64,000 bases of DNA from Gammaproteobacteria bacterium (GCA_029289235.1 JARFTZ010000046.1:62001-126000), one strand, 5' to 3'; shown: positions 10,164 to 22,689, counted from the first letter of the stretch. The notes: a model not told the origin generated them from the sequence alone. Translations and numbers: made by a program.

Positions 10164-13010
10164 ATGAACGCAGACGAACCGACCGTCGCTCCGCATGTGG
10201 AGCCCCCTCTTCGTCAGCCCTCGCCTCCATACCGGTGCGCTGTTGACGACCTGATTTCGCAACTGAACACCGACCGGGCACGCGGATTGAGCGCCGCCGA
10301 AGCGCAGCGGCGGTTGCGCCTGCACGGCCCGAACGAACTACCGGCGCCGCGCCCCGTGCCGGAGTGGATGAAGTTCCTCCGCCAGTTCGCCGACCCGTTG
10401 ATCATCCTGCTGCTGTTTGCGACAGTCATCTCGCTGACCGCCTGGCTGATCGAAGGCGCCCACGGCATTCCGTACGAGACGCTGACCATCGTGGCGATCG
10501 TCATCTTCAACTCCGTGCTTGGTTACCTGCAGGAACGCCACGCCGAAGAAGCCGTGGAGGCGCTCAAGGCTATGGCCGCACCGACGGCCCGCGTCCTGCG
10601 CGACGGCGAGCCGTGCCAGATTCCGGCCCGAGAGGTGGTTCCGGGCGACATCCTGCTGATCGAGGAAGGCGACACGCTGCCGGCCGACGCCCGGGTCATC
10701 GAGTCAATCGTCCTGCGTGTTGCCGAGGCTGCGCTGACCGGCGAGAGTTCGCCGGCGTCGAAGAATCCGGAGGTCATCGCCGCGGAGGCCGGCATCGGCG
10801 ATCAGGAGAACATGGTCTTCAGCGGCACCTCGGTGACCACCGGGCGCGGCTCGGCCGTCGTCGTGGCGACCGGCGCGAACAGCGAGATCGGCCGCATCGC
10901 CGGCAGCCTGCAGACGACGCAGGAAGCCCCCACGCCGCTGCAGAAGGAACTGGACCGGGTCGGCTATTTCCTCGGGCGGCTAGTCATCACGCTGGCCGTG
11001 ATCATGGGCGCAACCCTGCTGTGGCTCAACTGGGGCGAATACTCGCTCGGGCATTTCGTGGCGATCCTGATGTTCTCGGTCGCCCTCGCCGTGGCGGCGG
11101 TGCCGGCCGGGCTGGTGGTGATCAACACGATCACCCTGTCGATGGGCATGGCGCGGATGGCCAGGCGCAACGTGATCGTCCGCCGCCTGAGTTCGGTCGA
11201 GACGCTCGGCTCGACGACGGTGATTTGCTCCGACAAAACCGGGACGCTGACGCGCAACGAGATGACCGTCCGCCGTGTCGTCGTGCCGGACGGGACGGTC
11301 GACGTTTCCGGCATCGGCTATGCACCAGAAGGCAGTTTGTCGCACAACGGCTCGCCACTGAAGCGAGGAGCATTGCAGGCTGCGGTCGAACGCCTGCTCT
11401 ATTCGGCCGAACTCGCCAACAACGCCCGGCTGGTCAAGTCGGGCGAGCGCTGGATGATCCAGGGCGACCCGACCGAAGGGGCGCTGATCGTCGCCGCACG
11501 CAAGGCCGGGATTACCAAGGATTACCTCGACGAGCGCTTCATCCGCATCGGCGAGATGCCGTTCACTTCGGAACGCAAGATGATGAGCACGGCGCACCGC
11601 GACGCGATGAACGAGGAGTTCATCGGCATCACCGCCAAGGGCGCGCCTGACGTGCTGCTGGGATGCTGTACACACGAGCAGGTCGGCGACGAGCCTTGCC
11701 CGCTGACGGAGCAGCGGCGTGGCGAATGGGCAAGGACGATCGACGGGCTGGCCGCCGACGCCTTGCGCCCGCTCGGGGTCGCTTATCGCTTGCTGCCGCA
11801 CGAGTCACTGGAACCCGGTCTGAGCGAACAGCACGAGGAGGAGATGGTGTTTCTCGGCGTCGTCGGGATGATCGACCCGCCGCGTCCGGAGGCTGCCGTG
11901 GCGGTCGAGGCGGCACGCACGGCAGGTGTGCGCACGATCATGATCACCGGTGACCACCAGATCACCGCCGCCGCCATCGCCGCCGAGCTGGGAATCATCG
12001 AAAAAGGGACACGTGCAGTCTCCGGCGCCGAGTTGCAGAAGATGAACGACACCCAGCTGCGCGACGCCGTGCGCAACTGCTCGGTGTATGCGCGCGTCGC
12101 GCCCGAGCACAAGCTGCACATCGTTTCTGCCCTGCAGGACGAAGGCTATATTGCGGCGATGACCGGCGACGGGGTCAACGACGCGCCGGCGCTCAAGAAA
12201 GCCGACATCGGCATCGCCATGGGCATCACCGGCACCGATGTTTCCAAGGGCGCGGCGGACATGGTGCTGACCGACGACAACTTCGCCTCGATCGTCGCCG
12301 CCGTGGAAGAAGGTCGGACGATCTTCGCCAACATCCAGAAATGCCTTCGCTTCCTTCTCTCGTCGAACGCCGGCGAAGTGTTCTTCATGTTCTTCGGCGT
12401 CTTGCTGGCCGGCGTCATCGGCCTGCAGGGGGAGGCCGGCTCGACGATCACCGTGCCGATGCTGGCCGTCCAGATCCTCTGGGTCAACCTGCTGACCGAT
12501 TCCGCGCCGGCCTTGGCCCTGAGCGCCGACCCGGTCGACCACGACGTGATGCGCATTCCGCCACGTGACCCGACGAGCCATGTAATCGACGCGCCGATGT
12601 GGCGCGACATCTATTTCGTCGGCGCGATCATGGGGGTGGGAACGCTGGCGGCAACGGACTGGATCCTGCCTGGCGGCCTGATCCCCGGCGGCACCGGCGA
12701 TGCCTCGCGCGCGCAGACGATGGCGTTCACCACGCTGGTCTTTTTCCAGATCTTCAACGCCTTCAACGCGCGCTCACGCACGCGCAGCGCGTTTGCCGGC
12801 TTGTTCCGTAACACTTGGCTATGGGCGGCCGTTGTCGGCGTTAGCCTGGCGCAGGTCGCCGTTGTGCACGTTCCCTTCCTGCAAACGGCATTTCACACCG
12901 AGGCGCTCACCCCGTGCGAATGGTTGGTCAGCATCGCCGTCAGCAGCAGCGTGTTGTGGGCGGTAGAACTGCGAAAGCTCGCCCACCGCAGCAGACGGAA
13001 AAACGACTAG
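10164..13010 (+). CDS. P-type cation-transporting ATPase (P2, calcium-type) with altered M4 motif
   Basis: A 948-residue membrane pump of the P2 class. In order: N-terminal cation-ATPase domain; actuator loop with [13 protein letters not shown]; phosphorylation site CSDKTGTLT with Asp357; nucleotide domain with KGAPDVLL; hinge [20 protein letters not shown]; then M5 [12 protein letters not shown] and M6 [13 protein letters not shown], which keep the Asn, Glu, Asn, Thr and Asp used by SERCA for calcium. In M4 the usual PEGL reads PAGL, with Ala315 where a cation-binding Glu is expected. Ion specificity is therefore uncertain. The stop shares CTAG with the rnr stop. ATG 10164 was preferred over an in-frame start at 10113. 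Confidence 0.9.
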   Translation: MNADEPTVAPHVEPPLRQPSPPYRCAVDDLISQLNTDRARGLSAAEAQRRLRLHGPNELPAPRPVPEWMKFLRQFADPLIILLLFATVISLTAWLIEGAHGIPYETLTIVAIVIFNSVLGYLQERHAEEAVEALKAMAAPTARVLRDGEPCQIPAREVVPGDILLIEEGDTLPADARVIESIVLRVAEAALTGESSPASKNPEVIAAEAGIGDQENMVFSGTSVTTGRGSAVVVATGANSEIGRIAGSLQTTQEAPTPLQKELDRVGYFLGRLVITLAVIMGATLLWLNWGEYSLGHFVAILMFSVALAVAAVPAGLVVINTITLSMGMARMARRNVIVRRLSSVETLGSTTVICSDKTGTLTRNEMTVRRVVVPDGTVDVSGIGYAPEGSLSHNGSPLKRGALQAAVERLLYSAELANNARLVKSGERWMIQGDPTEGALIVAARKAGITKDYLDERFIRIGEMPFTSERKMMSTAHRDAMNEEFIGITAKGAPDVLLGCCTHEQVGDEPCPLTEQRRGEWARTIDGLAADALRPLGVAYRLLPHESLEPGLSEQHEEEMVFLGVVGMIDPPRPEAAVAVEAARTAGVRTIMITGDHQITAAAIAAELGIIEKGTRAVSGAELQKMNDTQLRDAVRNCSVYARVAPEHKLHIVSALQDEGYIAAMTGDGVNDAPALKKADIGIAMGITGTDVSKGAADMVLTDDNFASIVAAVEEGRTIFANIQKCLRFLLSSNAGEVFFMFFGVLLAGVIGLQGEAGSTITVPMLAVQILWVNLLTDSAPALALSADPVDHDVMRIPPRDPTSHVIDAPMWRDIYFVGAIMGVGTLAATDWILPGGLIPGGTGDASRAQTMAFTTLVFFQIFNAFNARSRTRSAFAGLFRNTWLWAAVVGVSLAQVAVVHVPFLQTAFHTEALTPCEWLVSIAVSSSVLWAVELRKLAHRSRRKND

Positions 13011-15364
13011 CGCCTGGACGTGGCCGGCTTCCGCGGCTTTGCCTTCGACGTGACTTTTGCCGATGCGCGCGAAGACTTTCCGGAAGCAGCCGGTGCCGCC
13101 TTGGCGCTCTTCGCCGGGGCTCGACCCGCAGTCACCCGCTTCTTGGTCACCGGCGCAGGCGGAATCGCCGGCATCGTGTCGAGCGAGGGAGTTCCCAGAA
13201 CGAAGTCGATGCGCCCGCTTTCCAGATCGGCCCTGACCAAACGGACGCGCAGACGGTCGCCCAGTCGGTAGCGCTGGCCGCTGCGCTCTCCGAGCATCTG
13301 ATGCTTTGTGGAATCGAACTGGAAGTAGTCCTCGCCGAGTTCGGACACATGCACCAGCCCCTCGACGTAGACCTCGTCGAGCGCAACGAACACGCCGAAC
13401 GGCACCACGGACGCGATTGTCCCGTCGAATTCCTCGCCGATCCGGTCACGCATGTAGTAGCACTTGAGCCAGTTCACCACATCGCGCGTTGCTTCGTCGG
13501 CCCGCCGCTCGGTCATCGAACAATGCAGACCGATCTGCTCCCAGTCTCCCGGCGAGTAATGTTTCTCCTTCAGCGCGGCCTTGATCGAGCGGTGAACCAG
13601 CAGGTCCGGGTAGCGCCGGATCGGCGAGGTGAAATGCGTGTAGTGCTCGTAGGAAAGACCGAAGTGACCGACGTTGTCCGGGCTGTACATCGCCTGGCGC
13701 AGCGAGCGCAGCATCACGGTCTGCAGCAACTGGGCATCCGGACGATTCTTCACCGCCTCAAGCAACGCCGCGTAATCCTTGGCCGTCGGATCGTCGCCGC
13801 CGGGCAGCGTCAAGCCGAACTCCTTGAGGAAGCTGTTCAGGCTTTCCAGCTTTTCAGGCGTCGGCCCTTCATGGACTCGGTAGAGACAGGTCTGCTTGTG
13901 CTTCTGCAGGAACGCCGACGCACAGACGTTGGCGGCAAGCATGCACTCCTCGATCACCCGGTGCGCATCGTTGCGCACCGTCGGCACGATGTTCTCGATC
14001 TTGCTCTGATCGTCGAACAGCATCATCGTCTCGATGGTTTCGAAGTCGATTGCGCCGCGCCGGTGTCTCGCGCGGAGCAACACCTTGAACAGCGCATAAA
14101 GGTCCTGCAACTGCGGCTGCAAGCCGAGGTAAAGAACGCCCTCGGGCTGCATGTCGCCCGACAGCCAGCCCCACACCTGCGTATAGGTCAGTCGCGCCCT
14201 GGAACGGAAAACCGCCGGGTAGAAGTGGAAATCCTTGATGGTGCCGCGCGTATTGATGTCCATATCGCAGACCATGGCCAGTCGGTCGACGTCAGGGTTG
14301 AGCGAACACAGGCCGTTGGACAGTTTTTCCGGCAACATCGGGATGACCCGGCGTGGAAAATAGACCGAGTTGCCGCGCTCCATGGCTTCAAGATCTAGCG
14401 CCATTCCAGGCTTCACGTAATGACTGACGTCGGCGATGGCCACCACCAGACGCCACCCCTTGCCCTTCTTCTCGGCGAAGACGGCGTCATCGAAATCGCG
14501 CGCCGTCTCGCCGTCGATCGTTACCAGCGGCACATCGCGCAGATCGACACGGTCCGACCATTCCGACTTGCGGATCTTCTCGGGGTACTTTTCCGCCTCG
14601 GCCATCGCGGCGGCGGAAAACTCGAACGGCAGATCGTGCTTGCGCAGGGCGATCTCGATCTCCATGCCCGGATCGGCATAGTTGCCGAGGATTTCGACAA
14701 TCTGCCCGATCGGCTGGGAATGCCGATCAGGCTGTTCGATGATCTCGACCACCACGACCTGCCCGGCCTTCACTTTCAGCCGCTTGTCGGCCTGCCGGTT
14801 GGGAACGACCAGGATATCCTGATTGATCCGCTTGTTCTCGGGCACGACCACAGTAATCCCGTGCTCGATCAACACACGCCCGACGACCTTGCTGTTCGCC
14901 CGCTCCAGCACTTCGACAATCGCTCCCTCGCGCCGCCCTTTGCGATCGAAGCCGATGACTCGCGCCAGCGCGCGATCGCGATGCAAGACCTTGGTCATCT
15001 GCTTCGCATCGAGGTAAAGATCATCGCCACCATCGTCGGGAACGAGGAAGCCATAGCCGTCAGCATGCCCCTCGACCCGACCGGCGATCAGGCTGGCGCG
15101 TTCGGGCAGGATGTAGGCGTTCTTGCGGTTGCGCATCAGCTGCCCTTCGCGCTCCATCGCCCCGAGACGCCGCTCAAACGAGGACTCTTCGCTCTTGTGG
15201 ATATCCAGCAAGTCGCACAGATACGCAAAACTCACCGGCTTGCCCTGCTGTTCCAGGATCGTGACGACGTACTCGCGCGACGGCAAGGGTTGCTCGTACT
15301 TGGCCGCTTCGCGATGGAAATGCGGGTCTTTTCTTCTGATCTTCGAAAGTTTCTTTATTGACAT
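13007..15364 (-). CDS. rnr: Ribonuclease R
   Basis: A 785-residue 3'-5' exoribonuclease that degrades structured RNA. Domains in order are an N-terminal helix-turn-helix (SREYVVTILEQQGKPVSF), two cold-shock domains, the RNB catalytic domain with the Asp cluster in DGETARDFDDAVF, and an S1 domain (FDGTIASVVPFGVFVALDEV). The C-terminal tail is rich in Lys, Ala and Ser (from about residue 735), as in RNase R but not RNase II. AAAGGA precedes the ATG. Its start codon lies inside the divergent tRNA-Leu promoter. The stop overlaps that of the convergent ATPase gene by four bases. Confidence 0.95.
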   Translation of the reverse strand: MSIKKLSKIRRKDPHFHREAAKYEQPLPSREYVVTILEQQGKPVSFAYLCDLLDIHKSEESSFERRLGAMEREGQLMRNRKNAYILPERASLIAGRVEGHADGYGFLVPDDGGDDLYLDAKQMTKVLHRDRALARVIGFDRKGRREGAIVEVLERANSKVVGRVLIEHGITVVVPENKRINQDILVVPNRQADKRLKVKAGQVVVVEIIEQPDRHSQPIGQIVEILGNYADPGMEIEIALRKHDLPFEFSAAAMAEAEKYPEKIRKSEWSDRVDLRDVPLVTIDGETARDFDDAVFAEKKGKGWRLVVAIADVSHYVKPGMALDLEAMERGNSVYFPRRVIPMLPEKLSNGLCSLNPDVDRLAMVCDMDINTRGTIKDFHFYPAVFRSRARLTYTQVWGWLSGDMQPEGVLYLGLQPQLQDLYALFKVLLRARHRRGAIDFETIETMMLFDDQSKIENIVPTVRNDAHRVIEECMLAANVCASAFLQKHKQTCLYRVHEGPTPEKLESLNSFLKEFGLTLPGGDDPTAKDYAALLEAVKNRPDAQLLQTVMLRSLRQAMYSPDNVGHFGLSYEHYTHFTSPIRRYPDLLVHRSIKAALKEKHYSPGDWEQIGLHCSMTERRADEATRDVVNWLKCYYMRDRIGEEFDGTIASVVPFGVFVALDEVYVEGLVHVSELGEDYFQFDSTKHQMLGERSGQRYRLGDRLRVRLVRADLESGRIDFVLGTPSLDTMPAIPPAPVTKKRVTAGRAPAKSAKAAPAASGKSSRASAKVTSKAKPRKPATSRR

Positions 15365-15385
15365 TTTTATCCGTTCCTTTAGAAT
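15358..15385 (+). promoter_or_regulatory. Promoter of tRNA-Leu
   Basis: TTGACA at 15358-15363 and TAGAAT at 15380-15385 with a 16-base spacer make a strong sigma-70 promoter ending 18 bases before the mature tRNA. The -35 box covers the first codon of the divergent rnr gene. Confidence 0.8.
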
Positions 15386-15403
15386 CCGCGCTTCTTCGGA
15401 ATC

Positions 15404-15490
15404 GCCCAGGTGGCGAAATTGGTAGACGCGCCAGGTTCAGGTCCTGGTGGTGGCAACACTGTGGAGGTTCGAGTCCTCTCCTGGGCACCA
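15404..15490 (+). tRNA. tRNA-Leu (CAG)
   Basis: An 87-base class II tRNA with encoded CCA. The acceptor arm pairs GCCCAGG with CCTGGGC. The anticodon stem CCAGG/CCTGG encloses TTCAGGT, giving anticodon CAG, which reads CUG. A long variable arm follows (GGTGGCAACACTG region), and the T arm GTTCGAGTC is standard. Confidence 0.96.
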
Positions 15491-15518
15491 AGCGATTCCG
15501 AGCATAGAGCAATTATCA

Positions 15519-15554
15519 GAAAGCCGCACGACCATCAGGTTAGGCGGCTTTTTT
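15519..15554 (+). terminator. Rho-independent terminator of tRNA-Leu
   Basis: AAGCCGC (15521-15527) pairs with GCGGCTT (15544-15550) and is followed directly by a T run. It sits 30 bases after the tRNA. Confidence 0.85.
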
Positions 15555-15599
15555 GTTGCCGCCTCATCAGGCACGAACTGCCCGTTCAGCAGAACACGA

Positions 15600-16622
15600 T
15601 TACAAAAAGCGTTCGGCATTCGCAATATCGAGCTTCAATGCAGGGAGTTCCGAACGCTTCATCCGCCCGATCACGAAGGCGCGCCGCACCTTGGGAGTGC
15701 CGGACAGGACAGCCATCGTAAACTCCACGTCCGAGGCAACATCGGTGCTCGACTCATCGACAACGACATTCAGCGTATTCAGGCGTAGCCGTCTGCGCTC
15801 GAAGGTGAGATAGCTCTGCGAATTCTCAAGCACCTTGCAGAGGGCGTCCAGCTCGCTTTCCAGGGCCTCCTGCGAACCACCAAGTTCTTCCAGCTGCCGC
15901 TCGTTTTCAAGAAGCCGGGACTCCAGCTTCAGTTGCTCCGGGCTGTCCGGAGCATCCCCGAACACGGACCCGAGCCCGGGCCCCTGCTGCTGTAGAAGGC
16001 GAAGCCGCGCGCGAATCAGGTTGCGGCTGTCCTCGAGTTCCTGACGCTCGGAACGAACCTCGGAAATCTCCGTCATCGCCTGCGCGACGAGATACTCGAA
16101 CGACTGCGTACCGAGAAGGCGCCTGACCTCCTGATCCGTGTGACCGCAGATGCGTACCCGTGGCACGGAGAAGTCGATGACCGTTTGCGTGGGATCCAGC
16201 CGGACATCATCGCCTCGCAACGACAAGCCCCGGGTATGCCGCTCGTTGTACGTCATTCCGAGAACAATGCAAGCTTGATCCAGTTCGGGGTATTTGCCGA
16301 AAAAAGTACGCAGATTGCGGGAGTGCCCCAAGGCACTGGACAACTCTTCCGGCCGGGCGAAGAACGCATGCAACACCGGCTCCGAAGACCAGTTGGCCAC
16401 GGACACTTCGATTTCGGCCGGGAGATCGGTCAGCGCCCTGCGCAGATAGTCGACACACTGTTTAACAGGCCCCCGCAACCGCTCCTGGTATCCGTCGACG
16501 AGTTTCAGGCGGGGATTGGTCAGGGTGATCGCCTTGTCGATTGCCTTCGCCACGACTTCGTCCGACAAGGCGTCGGGATCGAACTGCGCAGGCCGGTTAA
16601 TGAACCAGTCAAGCAACCCCAT
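15600..16622 (-). CDS. Conserved hypothetical protein with central coiled coil
   Basis: A 340-residue soluble protein without signal peptide or membrane segment; I do not recognise a named family. It begins MGLLDWFINRPAQFDPDALS. Residues around 180-275 are rich in Glu, Arg, Leu and Gln with heptad-like spacing (EISEVRSERQELEDSRNLIR, LESRLLENERQLEELGG), which suggests a coiled coil. The C-terminal part (LNTLNVVVDESSTDVASDVE) is mixed strand and helix. The ATG at 16622 is ten bases after GGAGGT; an in-frame start six codons earlier has none. It lies alone between a tRNA and purA, separated from purA by a terminator, so no functional hint comes from an operon. Confidence 0.75.
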   Translation of the reverse strand: MGLLDWFINRPAQFDPDALSDEVVAKAIDKAITLTNPRLKLVDGYQERLRGPVKQCVDYLRRALTDLPAEIEVSVANWSSEPVLHAFFARPEELSSALGHSRNLRTFFGKYPELDQACIVLGMTYNERHTRGLSLRGDDVRLDPTQTVIDFSVPRVRICGHTDQEVRRLLGTQSFEYLVAQAMTEISEVRSERQELEDSRNLIRARLRLLQQQGPGLGSVFGDAPDSPEQLKLESRLLENERQLEELGGSQEALESELDALCKVLENSQSYLTFERRRLRLNTLNVVVDESSTDVASDVEFTMAVLSGTPKVRRAFVIGRMKRSELPALKLDIANAERFL

Positions 16623-16655
16623 GGTTTGAACGACCTCCATTCACGCTCGACGAAA

Positions 16656-16682
16656 GCAAAAACCGGCATGGCGCCGGTTTTG
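16656..16682 (-). terminator. Terminator of the hfq-purA operon
   Basis: On the minus strand AAACCGG and CCGGTTT enclose a seven-base loop and are followed by further T residues, 31 bases after the purA stop. It separates purA from the coiled-coil gene. Confidence 0.75.
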
Positions 16683-16712
16683 CGGGAATCATGAACGCGC
16701 AGACATGCACGA

Positions 16713-19176
<2,464 letters not shown>

Positions 19177-19180
<4 letters not shown>

Positions 19181-19362
19181 TGAAAAACCATTAAAAGAAT
19201 TATCCCTGCCAGCATCGAAGCAAGGCCGACGAAACGAATCTGCCCGTCGGAAAACTGAATCAGGCGGCGAAATGTTTCACGCCAGACTGCTGGTGCCAGG
19301 AAGGGCACTACCCCTTCCAAAACCAGCATCAAGGCAAATGCCGTCAGCAGTACCCCGGTCAT
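19177..19362 (-). CDS. DUF2065 inner-membrane protein
   Basis: A 61-residue protein with two hydrophobic segments: [20 protein letters not shown] near the N terminus and [17 protein letters not shown] at the C terminus. This matches DUF2065 (E. coli YjeT), found beside hflC in many proteobacteria. Function is unknown; the neighbourhood suggests a link with the HflKC membrane complex. It overlaps both hflC and hisZ by ATGA junctions, so it is inside the translationally coupled operon. Confidence 0.88.
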
Positions 19363-20249
19363 TTACCCGCGTGGTCGCCCCCCCGGCCCATGCTCTTCAT
19401 ATACTTGAAGAAGTCCGAATTGGGCTCAACCACAATAACGTCCGACTTGCCCTTGAAACTGTTGCGATACGCTTCGAGACTCCGATAAAACGCGTAAAAC
19501 TCGGCGTTCTGGTTGAACGCCTGGGCGTAGAGAGCCGCCGCTTTCGCATCGCCCTCGCCTTTGATTTTCTGCGCATCACGGTAGGCTTCCGCCACGATCA
19601 CTTCACGTTGCTTGTCGGCATCGGCCCGGATCTTTTCGGCCTCCGCAGAGCCCTCAGAACGCAACTCGTTGGCAACGCGCTTCCGCTCGGCCTCCATACG
19701 CCGATAGACGGACTCGCTGACCTCCATGGGCAGGTCGACCCGTTTGACGCGGACATCGACGATCTGAACACCGATCTTCCGCGCATCCTGATCGGCCTTC
19801 TCCCGCATTTTCTCCATTACGTCGTCGCGCTCGCCGGACACAACATCATGCACCGTGCGTTTCCCGAATTCCTCACGAAGACCGGCATTGACAGTCTGCG
19901 ACAAGCGGGTTTGAGCGCGAGCCTCATCGCCAGCCACGGAAACGTAATAGAGCCGCGGATCGACGATACGCCACTTGACGAACGAATCGACGAGAACGTT
20001 CTTTTTCTCCGACGTGATATAACGCTCCGGCTCCGAAGTATCGAGCGTGAGGATACGTTTATCGAAATAACGAACGTTCTGAATCAGCGGCCATTTGAAA
20101 TAAAGGCCAGGTTCCGAAATCACCTCGCGCACGTCTCCGAGCTGGAAGACGATCGCGTACTGCCGCTGGTCGACGGTAAAAATCGACGTCCCGAGCACAG
20201 CGATGATCGCGGCCAGAATACCCACTGAAAAGTTCAGACCTGCTTTCAT
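19359..20249 (-). CDS. hflC: FtsH protease modulator HflC
   Basis: A 296-residue SPFH/band-7 membrane protein with one N-terminal transmembrane helix (FSVGILAAIIAVLGTSIFTV) and a large periplasmic domain. With HflK it forms the cage that surrounds FtsH and restrains its proteolysis of membrane proteins. The SPFH domain starts VDQRQYAIVFQLGDV. A charged helical stretch rich in Ala and Glu (residues about 165-230) forms the wall coiled coil. The ATG at 20249 overlaps the hflK stop; a TTG one codon earlier is less likely. Confidence 0.94.
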   Translation of the reverse strand: MKAGLNFSVGILAAIIAVLGTSIFTVDQRQYAIVFQLGDVREVISEPGLYFKWPLIQNVRYFDKRILTLDTSEPERYITSEKKNVLVDSFVKWRIVDPRLYYVSVAGDEARAQTRLSQTVNAGLREEFGKRTVHDVVSGERDDVMEKMREKADQDARKIGVQIVDVRVKRVDLPMEVSESVYRRMEAERKRVANELRSEGSAEAEKIRADADKQREVIVAEAYRDAQKIKGEGDAKAAALYAQAFNQNAEFYAFYRSLEAYRNSFKGKSDVIVVEPNSDFFKYMKSMGRGGDHAGK

Positions 20250-21493
20250 CAACGAGTCTCCCTGTCCCTGGAACGCAACGCATCGCGAGAGCGCGTATCG
20301 GTCCTGTCAAGCGGCTGAGACGAAAGCGCATCCCCGACCACTCCAGGCCTCAATGGAACGACACCTTCACCACTGATTTGCGGAGTAATGGAACCCGCCG
20401 CCTGCATCAGCTTGTCCAGAGGCAGATATAACAAATTGCCCTGTCCCTTGGCGTCAATCATGATCTTGCTGGTATTCGAATAAATCTGCTGCATCGTTTC
20501 GAGATACAGCCGATTCCGGGTCACTTCCGGAGCTTTCGCATACTCGGCATTCAACTGCCGGAAGCGACTTGCGTCGCCTTCCGCCATTGCAATCAGGCGC
20601 TGCCTGTATCCCTCAGCTTCTTCAAGCAAACGAGCAGCGGTTCCGCGCGCCTTCGGAATGACGTCATTGGCGTAAGCCTGACCTTCGTTCTTCTGTCGCT
20701 CCCGGTCCTGTCCGGCCTTGACCGCATCATCGAAGGCGGCCTGAACCTGCTCGGGAGGCTGGGCGTTCTGCATCGTCACTTTGGAAATCAAAATACCGGT
20801 CTTGTAACGGTCGAGAATCTCCTGCATGAGTTCGGCCGCCCTCACCGCGATCTGCTCCCGCCCTTCGTAGAGCACAAAATCCATCCGGCTCTTGCCAACG
20901 ATCTCGCGAATGGCCGTTTCGGCAACCTGCATCACCGCCTCGTCCGGCCCACGGTTGTTGAATATGTAATCGACCGGATCCTTCAGGATGTACTGGACAG
21001 CAAACTGGATGTTGATGATGTTCTCGTCATCCGTGAGCATCAGCGCTTCCTTGAGCACCTTGTTTCTCTCGCTGCCACGGTAGCCGACCTCAAGAGTTCG
21101 GACGCCAGAGATGTTCACCAGTTCATGCGATTGAATCGGATACGGCAAGCGCCAGCGCAAACCGGACTCGGTACTTTCCTTGTAGCGACCGAACTGGAGA
21201 ACGATCCCTCGCTGGGACGCATCGACAATGTAAAAACCGCTGGCGAGCCAGACCAGGATCACGAGGACCACCAGCAGCCCAATACCGCCACCAAGGAAAC
21301 GGGGGTTGATCTCGACAGGAGGCAGGCCATTGCCATCTCCACCACCACCAGAACGCTTGTTTCCAAACACACCGGAAAGCTTCTTGTTCAAATCCCGCCA
21401 CAACTCCTCAAGGTCAGGCGGTCCTTGATTGGGCCGCCTGCCCCCTCCGTTGTCATTGCCGCGATTTCCCCACTGCGGGTCGTTAAGCGACAT
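20249..21493 (-). CDS. hflK: FtsH protease modulator HflK
   Basis: A 414-residue partner of HflC. The cytoplasmic N terminus is Gly, Asn and Asp rich (MSLNDPQWGNRGNDNGGG), followed by a transmembrane helix (GIGLLVVLVILVWLASGFYI) and the SPFH domain (DASQRGIVLQFGRYKEST). A long Ala/Glu/Gln-rich helix and a Gly/Pro-rich C terminus come last. The start at 21493 has GTGGAG six bases upstream; an in-frame ATG at 21544 lies inside the end of hflX. The hfq-hflX-hflK-hflC order is the conserved one. Confidence 0.94.
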   Translation of the reverse strand: MSLNDPQWGNRGNDNGGGRRPNQGPPDLEELWRDLNKKLSGVFGNKRSGGGGDGNGLPPVEINPRFLGGGIGLLVVLVILVWLASGFYIVDASQRGIVLQFGRYKESTESGLRWRLPYPIQSHELVNISGVRTLEVGYRGSERNKVLKEALMLTDDENIINIQFAVQYILKDPVDYIFNNRGPDEAVMQVAETAIREIVGKSRMDFVLYEGREQIAVRAAELMQEILDRYKTGILISKVTMQNAQPPEQVQAAFDDAVKAGQDRERQKNEGQAYANDVIPKARGTAARLLEEAEGYRQRLIAMAEGDASRFRQLNAEYAKAPEVTRNRLYLETMQQIYSNTSKIMIDAKGQGNLLYLPLDKLMQAAGSITPQISGEGVVPLRPGVVGDALSSQPLDRTDTRSRDALRSRDRETR

Positions 21494-21540
21494 AAGCACT
21501 CCACTGATCAAATCATCGAGGGAAAAAACCTGACACCAAG

Positions 21541-22689
21541 TCAAGTCGCCAAGGACAAATCTGTACCGGCCTTGTCATACTGCTCACGGGAAGACCGAAG
21601 GTTTTCCAATGCAATCTCGGCCAACGCCTCCCGCAACAGAGGCACGCCATCACCTCGCTTTGCGCTCAGCCGAACCTGGGTGATTTTACCATACTCATCC
21701 CTCTCGACAGCCGGCGGAAGATCGGTCAGGTCAAGCTTGTTCATCACCAGCAACTGCGGCACCTGACTCGCACCTATTTCTGTCAGAACCTTATTGACCT
21801 CGGCAATCTGGCGCTCGCGCGAAGGACTCGCGGAATCGACCACATGAACAAGCAGATCAGCTTGCGCTGTAGCATCAAGAGTTGCATGAAATGCCTCAAC
21901 CAACTCGTGCGGCAAATCCCGGACAAAGCCGACCGTATCCGAAATCACGATGTTACCCGCCTCGCCGATCCAGAGCCGCCTTGAGGTTGTATCAAGCGTC
22001 GCAAACAACTGATTCGCGGCATAGGCGCCCGTATGAGTCAGCGCATTGAACAACGTGGATTTTCCGGCATTGGTATATCCGACAAGGGATACACCAAGCA
22101 CATCCCCCCGGGATCTTGCCCTGCGTTGCACTTTGCGCTGCCGCTGCACTCGGTCCAGCCGCTCGCGAAGCACCTTGACTCGCTTGCCGAGCAAACGCCG
22201 GTCCGTCTCAAGCTGAGTCTCGCCGGGGCCGCGCAAGCCGATACCACCTTTCTGGCGCTCCAGGTGAGTCCATCCACGCACAAGCCGCGTTGCAAGATGA
22301 TCAAGCTGTGCCAACTCGACCTGCAGCTTACCCTCCGAACTCTGTGCCCGCTGAGCAAAGATATCAAGGATCAGACTCGTTCGATCGACAACACGGCACT
22401 GCAAGGCTCGCTCGAGATTTCTCTCCTGCGCCGGAGACAACGCGTGGTTAAAGACGACCAACTCCGCCTGGTTTGCCGAGACTTCCGCTGCGATCTCCAA
22501 GACCTTCCCCTTACCCGCAAAAGTTGCGGGATCAGGGCTTTGCCGTCGTCCTGTAACCAGTCCGCAAACCTCGGCACCGGCAGATTCCACCAGCAAACGA
22601 ATCTCTTCAAGACGCTCGTCAAATTCCCCGGAACCCAAATCCAGCTGAACGACGACCACCCGCTCCCCACCCGCATGCCGGTCAAACAT
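21541..22689 (-). CDS. hflX: GTPase HflX
   Basis: A 382-residue Obg-like translation GTPase that splits stalled ribosomes under stress. The N-terminal HflX domain contains GKGKVLEIAA and a long linker helix (ERQKGGIGLRGPGETQLETD). The G domain has the P-loop GYTNAGKST, switch region TLDTTSRRLWI, DTVGFVRDLPHELV and MNKLDL for guanine. A short C-terminal extension follows (residues about 355-382). It is 47 bases upstream of hflK and 99 bases after hfq. Family length is usual. Confidence 0.95.
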   Translation of the reverse strand: MFDRHAGGERVVVVQLDLGSGEFDERLEEIRLLVESAGAEVCGLVTGRRQSPDPATFAGKGKVLEIAAEVSANQAELVVFNHALSPAQERNLERALQCRVVDRTSLILDIFAQRAQSSEGKLQVELAQLDHLATRLVRGWTHLERQKGGIGLRGPGETQLETDRRLLGKRVKVLRERLDRVQRQRKVQRRARSRGDVLGVSLVGYTNAGKSTLFNALTHTGAYAANQLFATLDTTSRRLWIGEAGNIVISDTVGFVRDLPHELVEAFHATLDATAQADLLVHVVDSASPSRERQIAEVNKVLTEIGASQVPQLLVMNKLDLTDLPPAVERDEYGKITQVRLSAKRGDGVPLLREALAEIALENLRSSREQYDKAGTDLSLAT

